From Drosophila persimilis (Eukaryota; Arthropoda; Insecta; Diptera; Drosophilidae), in contig NW_020825289.1 of assembly GCF_003286085.1 (NCBI RefSeq), forward strand, positions 12,524,001-12,588,000: a stretch of 64,000 bases of DNA, read 5' to 3'. This document shows, piece by piece, positions 1-12,042 of this stretch. The translations under genes and the position numbers were made by a program. How positions within the stretch are numbered: position 1 is the stretch's first letter; every line of letters begins with the position of its first letter. Under the pieces are notes generated by a model. It did not search any database and was not told the DNA's origin. It saw only the letters and a program-made list of their open reading frames with translations.

Positions 1-399
1 AGATGCCCCCTGCTCAAGGCTGGGCCCCGTCCACCTACAGATACTCATTCTGTGCGAGTGGAATCATTAATTTTAATGGTGCCTCGCATAGGATCGGTAA
101 AACTAATGAGCGTCTCCTGGGTGCAGTGTCCTTGGGGACGACCTTGGCTTGCCACCGGGGGACTGGCCACCAGCGATACATGTGCTTCCGCCGTCTGGCT
201 GACCAATTCGGAGTCGTTGAACTGCCAGTCCTCTGGGGTCATCCGCCTCCTCCTCCGCGTCCTCGTCCTCGCCTGCCGGCACGTGCTTGTTATGCAAACA
301 AGCTGCCAGGAAGCCTTCGACATGCTGTACTTATAATTTGTTGCCAGCCAAATAAACAATGCCTGCATTCAGGGCCCGGACTCCAAAGGGTGGCATGCA

Positions 400-436
<37 letters not shown>

Positions 437-870
437 CACGTGCATATGTACTGATACGCTTTGAATTTCCGCTTCCGGCCATTTTAATATTATAAGCGAA
501 GGCATTTTGTGCTGTGCTCAGCAAAAGGAGCTCAGGCAAAGGAAAGGACCTGCAGCTGAAGCACCAGCTGACGGACATTGCATGTGGCAAGGACTGTGTG
601 TGTGGCAGAGAGAGACGGGGCAGAGAGAGAGAGTATAAAACAAATGCTTATGCAAGCAAAGCGACAAAGAATTATGAAAAAATATTACGAACCGGGCATT
701 TTTGCATCGTTTTTACATTTAAATTAATTGCCCGCCGGCCGTTTGTGTTTCATTTTCGGAATCGCCTCGCCCGTCCACCCATCCCCCGTCTCCTTCATCG
801 CTTTAATCATCCTCCAGGATACGGAGAACTCCTCTCATAGATACTGCAGTTTTACATGCGCCTCCTGGGC
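1..870. other. gene-free stretch with a CA microsatellite
   Basis: No coding region is supported here. The open frames present are short and overlap on both strands, without domain similarity or coding-like composition. The notable content is the CA repeat at 401-432 and a short GA-rich run near 610-632. Confidence 0.6.
401..432. repeat. (CA)16 microsatellite
   Basis: A perfect dinucleotide CA tract of about 16 copies, seen directly. It creates artificial His-Thr and Cys-Val open frames on both strands. Confidence 0.95.
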
Positions 871-1404
871 TACGGTTTGGTCTACGTCTACGTCTACGAC
901 TACGGCTACGTCTACGGCTACGGCTACGACTTCGGCTACGACTACGGCTACGACTACGGCTACGTCTACGGCTACGGCTACGGCTACGACTACGGGTATG
1001 ACTACGGCTTCAGCTACGGCTACGTCTACGTCTATGGCTACGTCTACGGCTACGTCTACGGCTACGTCTACAGCTACGACTATGGCTACTGCTATGACTA
1101 CGGCTACGGCTACGGCTACGGCTACGGCTACGGCGACGACTACGGCGACGACTACGGCTACGGCTACGTCTACGGCTACGGCTACGACTACGGCTACGAC
1201 TACGGCTATGACTACGGCTTCAGCTACGTCTACGTCTACGGCTACGGCTACAACTACGGCTACGACTACGGCTATGACTACAGCTTCAGCTACGTCTACG
1301 TCTACGACTACGGCTACGGCTACAACTACGACTACGGCTATGACTACGGCTTCAGCTACGTCTACGACTACGGCTACGGCTACTTCTAAGGCTACTTCTA
1401 CGGT
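871..1404 (+). repeat. TACGNC hexamer tandem array (about 530 bp)
   Basis: About 89 consecutive hexamers of the form TACGGC, TACGAC or TACGTC, with scattered variants (TATGGC, TTCGGC, TACAGC). The array is framed by near-identical TACGGTTT sequences at both ends. Read as TAC GNC it gives an open Tyr-Gly/Val/Asp alternation starting from an ATG at 856. Read one base later it gives an open Thr-Ala/Ser/Thr alternation. No signal peptide, splice junction or flanking exon supports translation, so it is annotated as a minisatellite. Higher-order blocks of the three variants recur, suggesting slippage or unequal exchange. Confidence 0.9.
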
Positions 1405-4252
1405 TTAATTGCCGGCGCGAACTTTGCTTTTATGTTTGACGGAAAAATTCACTTTGCCTTGATATCCGGCCAGCCCCTGCAGCCCCTGCGGCCCCCAGCA
1501 AGGCGCTGCACTCACTTCGTTGAAGATTTATGGCCCCAGCCGCAGTCCCCGGCCCCTGCACCTGCCCCTGCCCCACTCGTATGTGGCACGTTGCTGAGGT
1601 GTTAAATTTTCCATTTACATAATTGATACAGTGGGGGGGGAGGGGGGGCTGGAGGGCAGACCGAGTTCAAGTCACTGCCAAAGTGCTTAGCATGCTGATT
1701 TCTGAATTTCTGACCTATGTCGGATGTCCGCATGTCATTCCCATGGCATTCCCCGTCTTGGCAGGGCAGCTCCTCCCTGGGCTCCGTTTTCTTTGCCGCA
1801 TAATTCAGATTTGAGCCATTATGGGCCACAAAACTTCCGCTCGACCCCGTGCCCCGCTCTTAGCCTGGCGCCCACTCCCGCCTTGGCATGCGGCGAGTGC
1901 ATAAATTTTGAGCCCAACTTTCTCTCACGTAGCAACTGCAGCACAGTCCGAGTCCTGGACATTGAGCTGCCTTCCTCCGCATTTGATTTAGTGTCGACTT
2001 GGAGCGGTTATTGCACTGTGCCTCGGAAGAGCATGTGCCCAGTGCCTGCTGCCTGGGAGAAAACTTTTCTTTAGTTTGTGCATTGTTGGGCCCTGCCAAA
2101 AGAAACAAGGACGCAGGACTGCCAGATACTGTCGTAGCCAAAGTTTTCTCCCCCACACACCTGGGAGATGCACAAAAACGACGACAGACGACAGCCGACA
2201 GCCGACAGGCATATCATTGAGAAATCAACCAATACGAATGGCTTAAAGCCACTCCACATGCGGGGCTCGAAGGGGGGGGTGGGGGGCTGTGAGTCCACAA
2301 ATTTGGCAAGATACCAGCGGAGCCATCGTCCACACAATTCATCATCTTGAGGGAGCCGCGAGGTTTATTTACGACCCTTCGGGTTCGGGTGAACTGTTTA
2401 AGGATGGCCACTGTCCCCAGCGAGAGATCGTTCAGTCACTGCCCTGGGAAATCTTCCGGTGCCCCGCCCACAGCCGAGCGACAGTCGCCTCATAAACTGA
2501 GGCGCCCCCATCTCCATCTCCATCTCCATCTCCATCTCCATAAGCGTCCGCCGCAGAAGTGAGAAATTACGCTGAATGCCGAAAAGTATGCAATAAAAAT
2601 TTTGTTCGTCTATCAGCAGCCACTGGCGTACGGGGGGTGGGTCAGGGGGGCACAGGGGGGTAACTGGGACCAGTTATTAATCTCGAGTCGCCAAATGAGC
2701 CGCACTCGTCGGCATTTAGATGTTCGCTCTTGGGGCGCAAATAGAGCCCTAGATGGATGGCGGCAAACTCATTGCAACGGCATCGGGATCCACATCTCCG
2801 TGGCAGGCGGCCCAGGACCTGCAGTGCCGGGCGCTGTGAAATTTAATTTGCCACTGATTGATGGCGAGCGATTTGGTGTAATGTCCCCAACGGACATGGC
2901 GGGGAGGAGCCTCTGGGAGGTGCCTCTGGGAGGAGCCTCTGGGAGCTGCCTGCTGGCCATTGTGCGCGCCATTTGACTTTTCAGTCGTTGGACTGATTGA
3001 ATGCCTTTTTTTGGGTGGGGGGAGGAGTGGGGGGGGTCAAAAAGCGGAAAAAATTTATTTGCTTGTTCTGCTCATTGAATATTCTGAATATCGGCACACA
3101 CACACACACACACAGGCGTATCTTTTAATGAAATAAATTTCCAGGCTTCGATTTTGTCTTGCCTCGCCCCTCCCCCCACCCCTCCCCCCGTCACCCTCCT
3201 GCAGCGAGCATCTTAAAGTTTGCCAAGTTCTTGTCGATTCATTGAATGGCCGAGCACGAATTTATCTGCACTTTTGCAGCTTGTCCTTGTCCTTTGGGGA
3301 CACATTTTTTTTTTGATTATACTCCGAGCTAAGAAATTAGCTTGCACATTTCTTGGCAGTTTATGCACCGAAACAAAGGACTTGCCGTTCTTGGCAGATC
3401 CTTTTCGCTGCCCAGGCCAAAGTGGAATAATTGAGTTGATGCCAAGGCGCCCCCCCCCCAGCCCGCCGGACAGTGCCAAAAAAACTTGCGAACGTATCGC
3501 AGGAAAATCTAAATTAAAAGACACACAAAACACAAATCAAATGTCTCTCTTTGGGGGGGGGGGATGGGTCCTGCAATGTCCTGTCTTAAGCTCTTTATTG
3601 GCTTACGAATCCATCGAATATTCATGCGGCCCAGGCTCTCCATCAGATATTATTAATACATTCTTGATGGCCTTCTAGGAGAGCCCGGCTGGGAGGCAGT
3701 AAATACTCCACAGGAGATATGGGCTGCCAGCGCCAGGACGAAGCCAGGCTGGGGAAGCTGGCAGGGGAAATGCTGGGAAATAAAAGCTTGCTCCCTGGAG
3801 AAGTTCTTGTTGAATCCAATCCGAGCACAAACAAAAATTCAAAGGCACTGCCGTAAACTGTGCGAGAAATGTTCGCTTTTTGTCTCGTCTCCGGGGGGGA
3901 GGGGGGGAGGTGGGCTGTGGGGGGTATGCTGAGTAAGAAATGTGATAAGCCGAGACAAGGAGCAGTGCTGCTACTAATTGAGAGGTTGCCGCACGGCACG
4001 CATCTTAAATAAAAAGGAGGCACCACGAATGAATGACCCTCTACGACCCCCGCCCCCCCCTACCATATGCACATGGCAAGGGGCGTGGCCAATCAAGGCT
4101 CTGTTTGCACGAGAAAAGGTGAAAGGTAAAGTTTTGAGCAGCTTTGTGGTTAGTTCTTTAACAAGCAGATGATTTCTGTGGGAGAAAATATTAGGCAGCC
4201 ACCAACAGAGGCACCTTTTTTGCAGTGCAGAGCGATGCATTCCCCCCAGCCT

Positions 4253-4290
<38 letters not shown>

Positions 4291-5460
4291 CACAAACAGA
4301 GATGGAGCTGAAGAGCTGAAGAGCTGAAGAGCTGGCTTCCTGCGGCACCAGCTTGCTATTTGCCAAGCAGTTTCAGATAGATAGATACATAGATAAAATT
4401 GAACTGGGATTTGGGGATTGCACAAAAGTAACTGAGCAAATTTCCGCAGCTAGTTGAGCTTTTGTGCGCTGCTGGGTGGCTGTGGGGGCTGTGGGGGCTG
4501 TGGGGCTCTCCAACAAGCAAATTGAATGCTGCATCGGCAACGCCATCAGCAGGAATCAACAGCAGCAGCAGCAGCAGCGATGGAGGCCACTGAAAGTTGG
4601 CTCCAAACTGGAGCCATGTGTGCACTTGTTAAGTGGCCAAAGTGCGTGCCATCTAAAGGGCGGCCACGGTGCATGGTCCCCAATTAAATACGGCCCCGAC
4701 AGTGGCAGCGCGGAGGCAAACAACAGGAAATTCACACCGGAAAAGCAGCGACACACATCGCAGGGCGTCTTGGGGCGCCGCCTGGGACTGGGGGGACTCC
4801 GAATCGAGCCAAGAAACGTCCGTGAACCGTCCGCGAACCCGCTGGGGGGAGGGGGGGGCCCACAGACAATGTGCAGCGCCGTTTATTAATAATGCATCCG
4901 TCCCAGCAAGTGCTTTCCTTTCATTTGGAGGGGGTGGGGGAGGAGGAGGTGGAGGAGGAGCATCAGCTTAAATCCTCATTAGTGCTGATTTAAGGCTTTA
5001 AATTACATTCTGTTCCCCGAGGAGTGTTGCCCGAGGACATTGGAAAACAGAAAAAGTCATGACCATCCGACAGGAGGCGACTTTAAAATCACGAGGACAC
5101 GACTGTTGTGGCAGCCTCAAGGACATGCACTCTCCGGCACGCCAGGGACAACGGACAACGGACAACGGAGACCTCAGCTTTCCGCCCCAAATACCACCCG
5201 GATATTGATCAATGGCGAGGGGCAGGGCCATGAATTATTGCGGCTCCTGCATTTGACATTTATGTGCTGGCCAGGTAGCAGACAGCAAGTATGTGGGCGT
5301 GGCCCTGGCCAGCCACTAAAAAACGAGTCAGATTTGAGGTAAAGACAGAGACAGAGACAGACAAAGTTAAGTCCTTTCTCAAACTCCGCAAAACTTTCGC
5401 CTGGAAATGTGATAACTGTTGAAACTTTCGGAAACAGTTGGAAGCAGTCCATCTGCTAGT
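1405..5460. other. gene-free, microsatellite-rich DNA
   Basis: No supportable gene. Simple repeats include (CCATCT)n at about 2508-2542, CA at about 3096-3114 and 4255-4289, GAGCTGAA copies near 4308-4335, (CAG)n near 4559-4578 and many G or C runs of 7-10. Open frames here are short and conflicting. Confidence 0.55.
4255..4289. repeat. CA microsatellite
   Basis: About 17 uninterrupted AC/CA dinucleotides, read directly. They are followed by tandem GAGCTGAA-like octamers. Confidence 0.9.
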
Positions 5461-6105
5461 CCAGTGTCCACTCCACTGGAAGTTGCTTGAAGAAAGGTAA
5501 AGAGATGGAATGAAACCGCCATGGATCCGCGGATTTCAAGACTTTGAGGGGCTCTCAAGGACTCTTCTCTGGGAGCTTCCAGCCTGAGTTTTTAGATGAT
5601 CAGTGGCTCTGTTTTGGCACATCATTTCAGCTTCCACTTGGCAAGTCTTCCAGTGGAATTTACTTGAAGAAAAGACCGCTTTGGATCCTCAGATTGCCCG
5701 ACTTTGAGGGGCTCTCAAAGACTCTTCTCTGGGAGCTTCCAGCCTGGATTTGTAGATGATCAGTGGCTCTGTTTTGGCACATCATTTAAGCTTCCACTTG
5801 GCCAGCCTTCCTCTGGAATTTACTTGAAGAAAAGACCGCCTTGGATCCTCAGATTGCCCGACTTTGAGGGGCTCTCAAAGACTCTTCTCTGGGAGCTTCC
5901 AGCCTGGATTTGTAGATGATCAGTGGCTCTCTTTTGGCACATCATTTAGGCTTCCACTTGGCCAGCCTTCCTCTGGAATTTACTTGAAGAAAAGACCGCT
6001 TTGGATCCTCAGATTTGCCGACTTTGAGTGGGTCTTAGCCTGGGCTCTTTCCTCTCTTCTACCAGGCACAATTTCTCGATGATCAGTGCATCATTTAGGG
6101 CTCCA
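5461..6105 (+). repeat. 160-bp tandem repeat, about four copies
   Basis: Successive units begin with GACTTTGAGGGGCTCTCAA at about 5541, 5700 and 5860, with a diverged unit near 6019, so the period is about 160 bp. A partial unit precedes the first at about 5461. Internal landmarks recur in each copy: CTTCTCTGGGAGCTTCCAGC, GATGATCAGTGGCTCT, TTTGGCACATCATTT and TTTACTTGAAGAAAAGACCGC. The middle copies are nearly identical and the outer ones are more diverged, which is typical of unequal crossing-over. Each unit carries an ATG frame of about 71 codons that stops within the next unit. Because 160 is not a multiple of three this is not a repeat protein. Confidence 0.9.
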
Positions 6106-6321
6106 CTCAGCTGAGAATGGCTTAGTTTCGGTTGAACGAATGCCAGCGATATTGTTATTTTCACTTGGGGGGCCACGAAATGGGGGCCCCCGGCATTTCA
6201 CACTCGGAAATTAGGCACAGACCGCAGCAAATCCTATTTTAGTTTTATTGTTCGCCCTGGAATACCAGTATTTTGCCATTTCCGATGCGATTTAATATCA
6301 TGTCAAACATAAGCCTTTCCT

Positions 6322-6352
<31 letters not shown>

Positions 6353-7199
6353 TGGCACACACACAGACACACACTGGCACACTGGCACACGCATGACAAA
6401 TTGTTTATTTTGGCGTTTAAGTTCTTCCCCCTTTCCCCTCCCCCTCCCCCACCCCCTCTTCTCTTCTTTTTGTTTAATACTTTGCATTTCACTTTTATTT
6501 CGGTTTCGGGGTTTAGTGAAAAATCAATTGAGCGATGGCAGCAATCAAAACCGTAAGCCACGAAACCAAAACCGCACATCAGTTGCGCCCCCCCTCCCCC
6601 CCCCCCCTTGTTTGTTGTTGTGTGCGCGCCTCTGTATGTGTGTGTGTGTGGATGTCCGTGTGTGTGTGGTTGTGTCTGCTGTTTGCGCTGCGACTTAAAT
6701 CGCCTTTGACAGGCTTTTGAAATATACGATTTTTTATTTAATTTAACAATTTTGTGTAAACAGAACCCCCCCGCGCCCCCGCGCCCCCCTCCCCACAATT
6801 CTATGCGGGGGTTCAACTATCTCTAATCCGACGGGAAAGGGGCTTGGTTTTTGGATACCCACCAGTGCCTTCGCCTGCAATCAAAAGCGAAATTAATTAC
6901 GCACTTTCGGTTTCTACTCCCCCCCCCCCCCCCCCCCCTAACCCCACCCCCTTCAGTTTTGTGCATTTCTCTCATGCACTGGAAGGGGGGGAGGGAGGCC
7001 CATTTGCATTGGGTTTTTTTTTTCACTTTTTTATTGTCTTTTCGGTCGCATTTGAGTTTCGTTTTCTGTTTTCTGTTTTTTCTTGTAACAAATTACGTGC
7101 AACTATTTTCGAAGGAAAAAGAACTTGAATGCGTTCCAAGCGACAAACTAGGAAGGGGGAACTTTGCGAGTTGCTGCTGCGACCGCAACTCTACATGTA
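6106..7199. other. gene-free; CA/GT and poly-C/G tracts
   Basis: Contains an imperfect CA repeat (about 6328-6390), poly-C runs near 6591-6608 and 6920-6938, and GT repeats near 6637-6668. Pyrimidine- and purine-rich sequence makes overlapping open frames on both strands. None looks coding. Confidence 0.55.
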
Positions 7200-7745
7200 T
7201 ACCCGATACATAGTGGGATACAGATCTAACAGGAGTGTGGATACCAAATTTTGTTACTCTAGGCCTTAAAAGTCTCTGAGATTGATTTTCGTTCTTCGCG
7301 GGGGCGGAAGGGGGGTGTGGAGAAATTTTGAAACAACCTCGTCGAGGTCCGATATCACAGAAGTGTAGATACCAAATTTGGTTGCTCTAGCTTTTATAGT
7401 CTCTGAGATCTAGGAACTCATATTTTGAGACCTGTGTGTTAGAGAGAGACAGAGCGAGACGGAATGAAATTGTTTTCTTGATTCTGGCTATAATAATTAT
7501 ACGATCTGGTTCAGATTTTGCATTTTAGAAGATATAGACATTCTCTACGATTCGGCGTTTTCTGTTTTCTCGTATCTTTGAAATTGTGGATGCCACAGAT
7601 TTTCGCCCTTTGTGGGGGCGGAAGAAATATTCTTGTAACAGTGACATATCACAGAAGTCTGGATATAAAATTTCGTTGCTCTTGTAGTCTTTGAGCACTA
7701 GGCGCTAATAGGGAGGGAGAGACGGACGGACAACGGAAAAATGGC
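7200..7745 (+). mobile_element. DINE-1/mini-me-like dispersed-repeat fragment
   Basis: Three diverged copies of one module occur at about 7215-7280, 7356-7425 and 7645-7710. Each has a core like GGATACCAAATTT(G/T)GTT followed by CTCTAG and AGTCTCTGAGATCTAGG. A second module with TTTTCG and GGGGGCGGAAG occurs near 7285 and 7600, and the block ends in a GACGGACGGAC stretch. From memory, such GTCY-rich ends and this core are typical of non-autonomous Helentron (DINE-1/mini-me) elements dispersed in Drosophila genomes. The family assignment is therefore tentative. No transposase coding sequence is present and the copy looks old. Confidence 0.5.
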
Positions 7746-8600
7746 CAAAAATTAGATGGGCATATTGCCTGGGGAATGCAATTTCAGGGGAAGTTGACCC
7801 AGATCCGCCAGAGTTGAATGAACCCCAGCTGGGAGAGAGGATTTCCTGCGGCTTTGGCTTTGATCTAATAAGCCCGTTGTGCAGGTTTTCCATTTATTTT
7901 CGCTAAGCCCAAAACAAGTTCTGTGCTTTTTGAAGAACTTGTCGGAAAAGCCCTGGTCCCGGCCCTGGCCCTGGCCCTGGCTCGTACGTACTTCACATTA
8001 ATTTCACTTTCTTTCGCACACGCAGAGAGAAGAGAATCGACTTTAATGATATAGTGGGGCGGTGGGGCGGTGAGGGGCCGGTGGGGCTGGGGGGGCTGGG
8101 GGGAACAAGTTTGATATCACAATAATTAGTCACGTAGCTGTTATGCTTGTTTTAATGTGACTGCGAACGCGTTCATAATGCTCCATTATGAATGAGTGTG
8201 TGGCATGTGGCAGGGCATGGGGCACAGCAGCTGCAAATGTTATAAAATAAACAAATTATAAAAGAGGAGAAGGAGAAGGAGGAGGAGGAGGAGGAAGCGC
8301 CGAAGATTTCGCTGTGGCCTGCCAATAACTTGTAATTAACGTTATTGCCACACGGCGGCCATTAGGGGCACTGCCTGCACTGGAGGCTTGCGGTAAGAAC
8401 AGTTGCCCAAAGGTTGCCCCCAGTCACAATTCGCACCCTCAAAAGCGGTCCAACGAATCTGTGCACCGCTCTTGTGGCTTTATTTAAATTTATTTTATCA
8501 TCATAATTACGCGCGTATCCAGAACAATGGGCGAGCCGTTGATGTGGGAACTGTTTTCGGCTAACTAGACGGGGAAAAGATTACTTAGATTGTATCCACC
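7746..8600. other. gene-free
   Basis: Nothing coding is evident. Contains a G-rich stretch at about 8055-8103 and a GGA/AGG-rich run at about 8262-8297. Confidence 0.5.
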
Positions 8601-8625
8601 AGATACACGGTCTGCCGCCGAGGCA

Positions 8626-8643
8626 GAACTTTCACGAAAGTTC
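8626..8643. promoter_or_regulatory. four-unit heat-shock-element-like palindrome
   Basis: The sequence GAACTTTCACGAAAGTTC consists of GAA, TTC, GAA and TTC, each exactly 5 bp apart. This is the alternating inverted nGAAn array bound by trimeric HSF. Four perfect units are unusual by chance. No convincing TATA box follows within 200 bp, and no adjacent coding gene is visible, so its target is unknown. It might serve an unannotated noncoding transcript or be a distal element. Confidence 0.5.
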
Positions 8644-10140
8644 ACAGACCACAGACCACGCTGCCAGCTTCGCCTCGAACGTGAACGTGAACGTGCCACG
8701 GTGCTACGTGCTACGTGAGACGCATGCGTCCGTGGCTCTGACTCAGACTTTGAGTCGAGTTCGGTTCGAAAGTAAAATTAGCAGAGGCGTAAAATTATTC
8801 AGCTCTCGAGGCGTTCAGAAGATGGAGCTGAAGATGCAGCCTGCCCCTGCGACAGGCACGTAATCTGTGTCGCTGCTCTGAAGAACTGTGCTCTGACCTT
8901 GCGCTAGAAAATCCGTTTGAGGGGAAACTCGCTGAAAAGCGAAGGGGGGAGGAGGTGGAGGTGGAGGCGGAGGTGGAGGCGGAGGTGGAGGCGGAGGCGG
9001 AGGTGGAGGCTGCAGCCTGCCGCTGACGAATGCCTTTGTGGCGTTGGTTTTCGAATGGGCGAAAGCTGAATGCCGTTTTGGTTATTTTCACCCACGGCAG
9101 CGGCGGACGACGGTGGCAGACGGTGGCAGACGACGCTCGTCAAATGTAGTTTAAGCAATGAAAGCGCTCAGTTGGCTGGCCATTTATCAAAAGGCTGCAA
9201 TTGAAATGCTCGGCGCACAGTTGGCTTAGAAATCTGCTCACCGCTGCCGTTCAACAGAGAAAAATATCTGCCACGGGAAGGTGGCAGGGCAGGTGGCAGG
9301 TGGCAGGTGGCAGGGCCGCCCTTTGCACAAGGGAATACAAAAATCTACCGAGTCAATTTCCACGCGGGGCACGAGAGGTGGAGCATTGCAGAGATGGAGC
9401 CAAACATTTGGCCACTAAAGTAGTGAAATAATTTCCGTTAATCGAAAGTTGCGACGCACGTTTAAGTTGGCCAAAACGAAACGAAGCCAAACGACACAAA
9501 GACACACAACGAAAAAAAAAAAGCCAAACGACACGCTGCGCTCATAAAAACACAATAAAAAAGTGACATTTTGGCCAAAAGCTATTCGCATAAACGGAGG
9601 CAGGGCGGGGCGGCAGGAGGGGCAGGGGCAGGGCAAATCAAATCACAGCCAAAGTGGAAAACAACAATGCGGCAGCAGCATTATTGACAATTTACGTGGA
9701 CTTGACTCTGACACTCGGACAAACAGACAAACAGACAAAAAGACAAACAGACATTCGGACATTCGGACACAGAAACACTGTTTCGGGCAGTTTTTTCGGT
9801 GCTTTTTTTCCGACCAAAAGCCCATCCTTCCGAGCCACCGTTCAAACTGCTCTCGGCTGTTGCTCTCCGCTGTTGACTGTTGATTGTTGGTGTCTCCTCC
9901 CACACGCAATGTGCAAATAAATTCGAGAGTACGTGAGCGAGTGTGAGCCGAAGAAAAGTGCTTTATAAGAGCCACTCCATCAAAACAAACAACAACAAAA
10001 CAAAAAAAAATACGGCCGACTCAACAAAACGAAAGTAGTTTGTTCTAAGCGTAACGCTATTAAAATTGATGGCCGAATGAAAACATAATTACATGGCCCG
10101 CAAGCAGCCGGGGTGGGGGTGAAGGCCAGAAATTGAAGCG
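8644..10140. other. gene-free; short tandem repeats
   Basis: Holds GTGAAC-type short repeats (8680-8700), a GGAGGTGGAGGC purine-rich array (about 8947-9010), GGTGGCA repeats (about 9279-9314) and an ACAGACAAAC array (about 9717-9770). The region 9840-10010 resembles a 5' leader in composition, but I see no supported promoter or coding exon. Confidence 0.45.
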
Positions 10141-10335
10141 AGGGGAAACGGCCGAGACTCTACATTCGTACCCGACTCCCGCTCTCTGAGATCTAGGCGC
10201 TCATCGAGACGGACTGGGCTATACCGACTCGGCTGTGGATTCTGATGCTTTCTGGGGCTGGAAACGCTTCCTTCTGGGACCACATATCCAATACCAATAC
10301 ACCCCACTACGCTCTGAGTATCGGGTATAAAAATA
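10141..10335 (+). mobile_element. second DINE-1/mini-me-like fragment (3' part)
   Basis: Contains TCTCTGAGATCTAGGCGCTC, then GACGGACTGGGCTATACCGA, then GGAAACGCTTCCTTCTGG and a terminal GTATCGGGTATAAAA. This is the same TCTCTGAGATCTAGG core as at 7.4 kb plus the downstream part missing there. It is a short, degenerate, noncoding copy. Confidence 0.5.
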
Positions 10336-10534
10336 GTAGATACAAACTATACAAGCATCGAGACATGAAAACATTCAATATCTGCGATTATTTGTTCACT
10401 TGTCAAATCCAGAAAACAAATAAGTATGGGCATGGGTATATGTGGGTCCCCCATAAAAGTATTATTTTGGCATCAAATCGCAAGCAGAGCAGAAGCAGAA
10501 CGTCGAGTCGCACCATAGTGATACATTAGGGAAA

Positions 10535-11712
10535 ACATTCTCTTTACTCACTTACCCACAATCTTTCTATTCTTTTTCTCATGCTCTCAATTCTGCCGAA
10601 CGATAATTCGACGAAGAAACCGCACCGAAGCCGCAAACGATTGGGACAAAATGATTTCCAATAAGAGCACAAATTTTAGGCATTCATTTATGCATATGAG
10701 GTGAGGCACAAGAGGTGAGGCACTAAGCAGGAGAGGGCCAGATAAGCAGATCATTGGGAGTGCCTTACCCTGCTATAAACTTCACTTGGAACGAAAGCAC
10801 TCATTTCGTTTTGATTCTCTTCTTCATTGCACTTCGACGCCATGGAGTGGGAAAGGGACAACACTTCACGAATTTGAAAGCACGCACACGCACACACACA
10901 TTGCTGGAACTCACGCGATGAAACGAAAAAAATAACGGGACAACGAAACAATTAAACATATTTACACATTAAAAAAAATTAGTTTATGCCAAATTATATG
11001 TTTTTCTACACATACATATGTATATCAAATATATAAAACACATAGAAAAATATCACACATTGCATCACTTTTCCTTCGCCGAACTGCATTTTTGTCTTCA
11101 TTTTGCCTTTTTAACACACATTTTCTAGCAGTAAAACACTTTTTTTGTACACCAAACTTCACTACACACTTGCGGGACATTTTTCCAGTTGGATTTTTCA
11201 CCATTTTCCTGATTGAAACGCGGAGCTGACTTGCGTTCTTTGATCTGCTCCTCTTTCTATTTGCTCTCTCTTTTCCACGCTCAATTCGGGTACTTTTGCA
11301 AAAACGAAAAAAAAGGGAAACAACGAAATAGTAACCATTTTAAATTTATGCACAAATAAAAGTATATATATATATATCACGAATTGCCGCACTTTTCCTT
11401 CGTCGAGCTACATTTTTGCCGCCTTTTTGCCTCTTTTGCGCCCCCGTCCTTTAGACAACACAATTTCTTGCACTAAAACACACTTTTTTATAAATTCACT
11501 GCATCACTACACTAAACTTCACTTCACACAACTGTGCGACAATTTTCCCGATGGATTTCTCACCATTTTCCGGATTTTCACGGATTAAAACGCGGAGTTG
11601 ACTTGCGAGGGCACGCTTCGACCGGGTGAAAAAATTAGAGTGAGAGCGGGGCAAATGCGCTCATTCTTCGATCTCCTGCTACTCTTTCTAATTGCTCTCT
11701 CTCCCACACGCC
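10535..11712 (-). repeat. left arm of inverted repeat
   Basis: Reverse complement of the right arm. Indels are present near the outer end (the 10560-10620 part is more diverged), and the 11000-11400 part is nearly identical. Carries (TA)n and (CA)n motifs internally. Confidence 0.75.
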
Positions 11713-12042
11713 TCCCACCTACACCATGCGCTACATAAGGTGGTACGCTCAGCACTACTGAGAGCGTTTGATGCGTGTAGTGAGCAAAAAATTCCCGAAA
11801 AGAGAGCGCGTTGGACTCTCGGACCACCTTGTATAATTGCATCATGCTCCTTATCTTCTTCCTCTGCTTCTGCAAAGAGAGAGCAAATGAGTGTGGGAAT
11901 GGGAGGGAGATGGAGAGAGTAGTGGGTGAATTACAGTGCAGAGAGCATAATGAAATTATCTAATTTAATTAAATTAATTGATCTCCCTTTGCAGTAACAG
12001 AAAAAGACAGGAAAGACACGGATTAGATATATGCAATAATTA

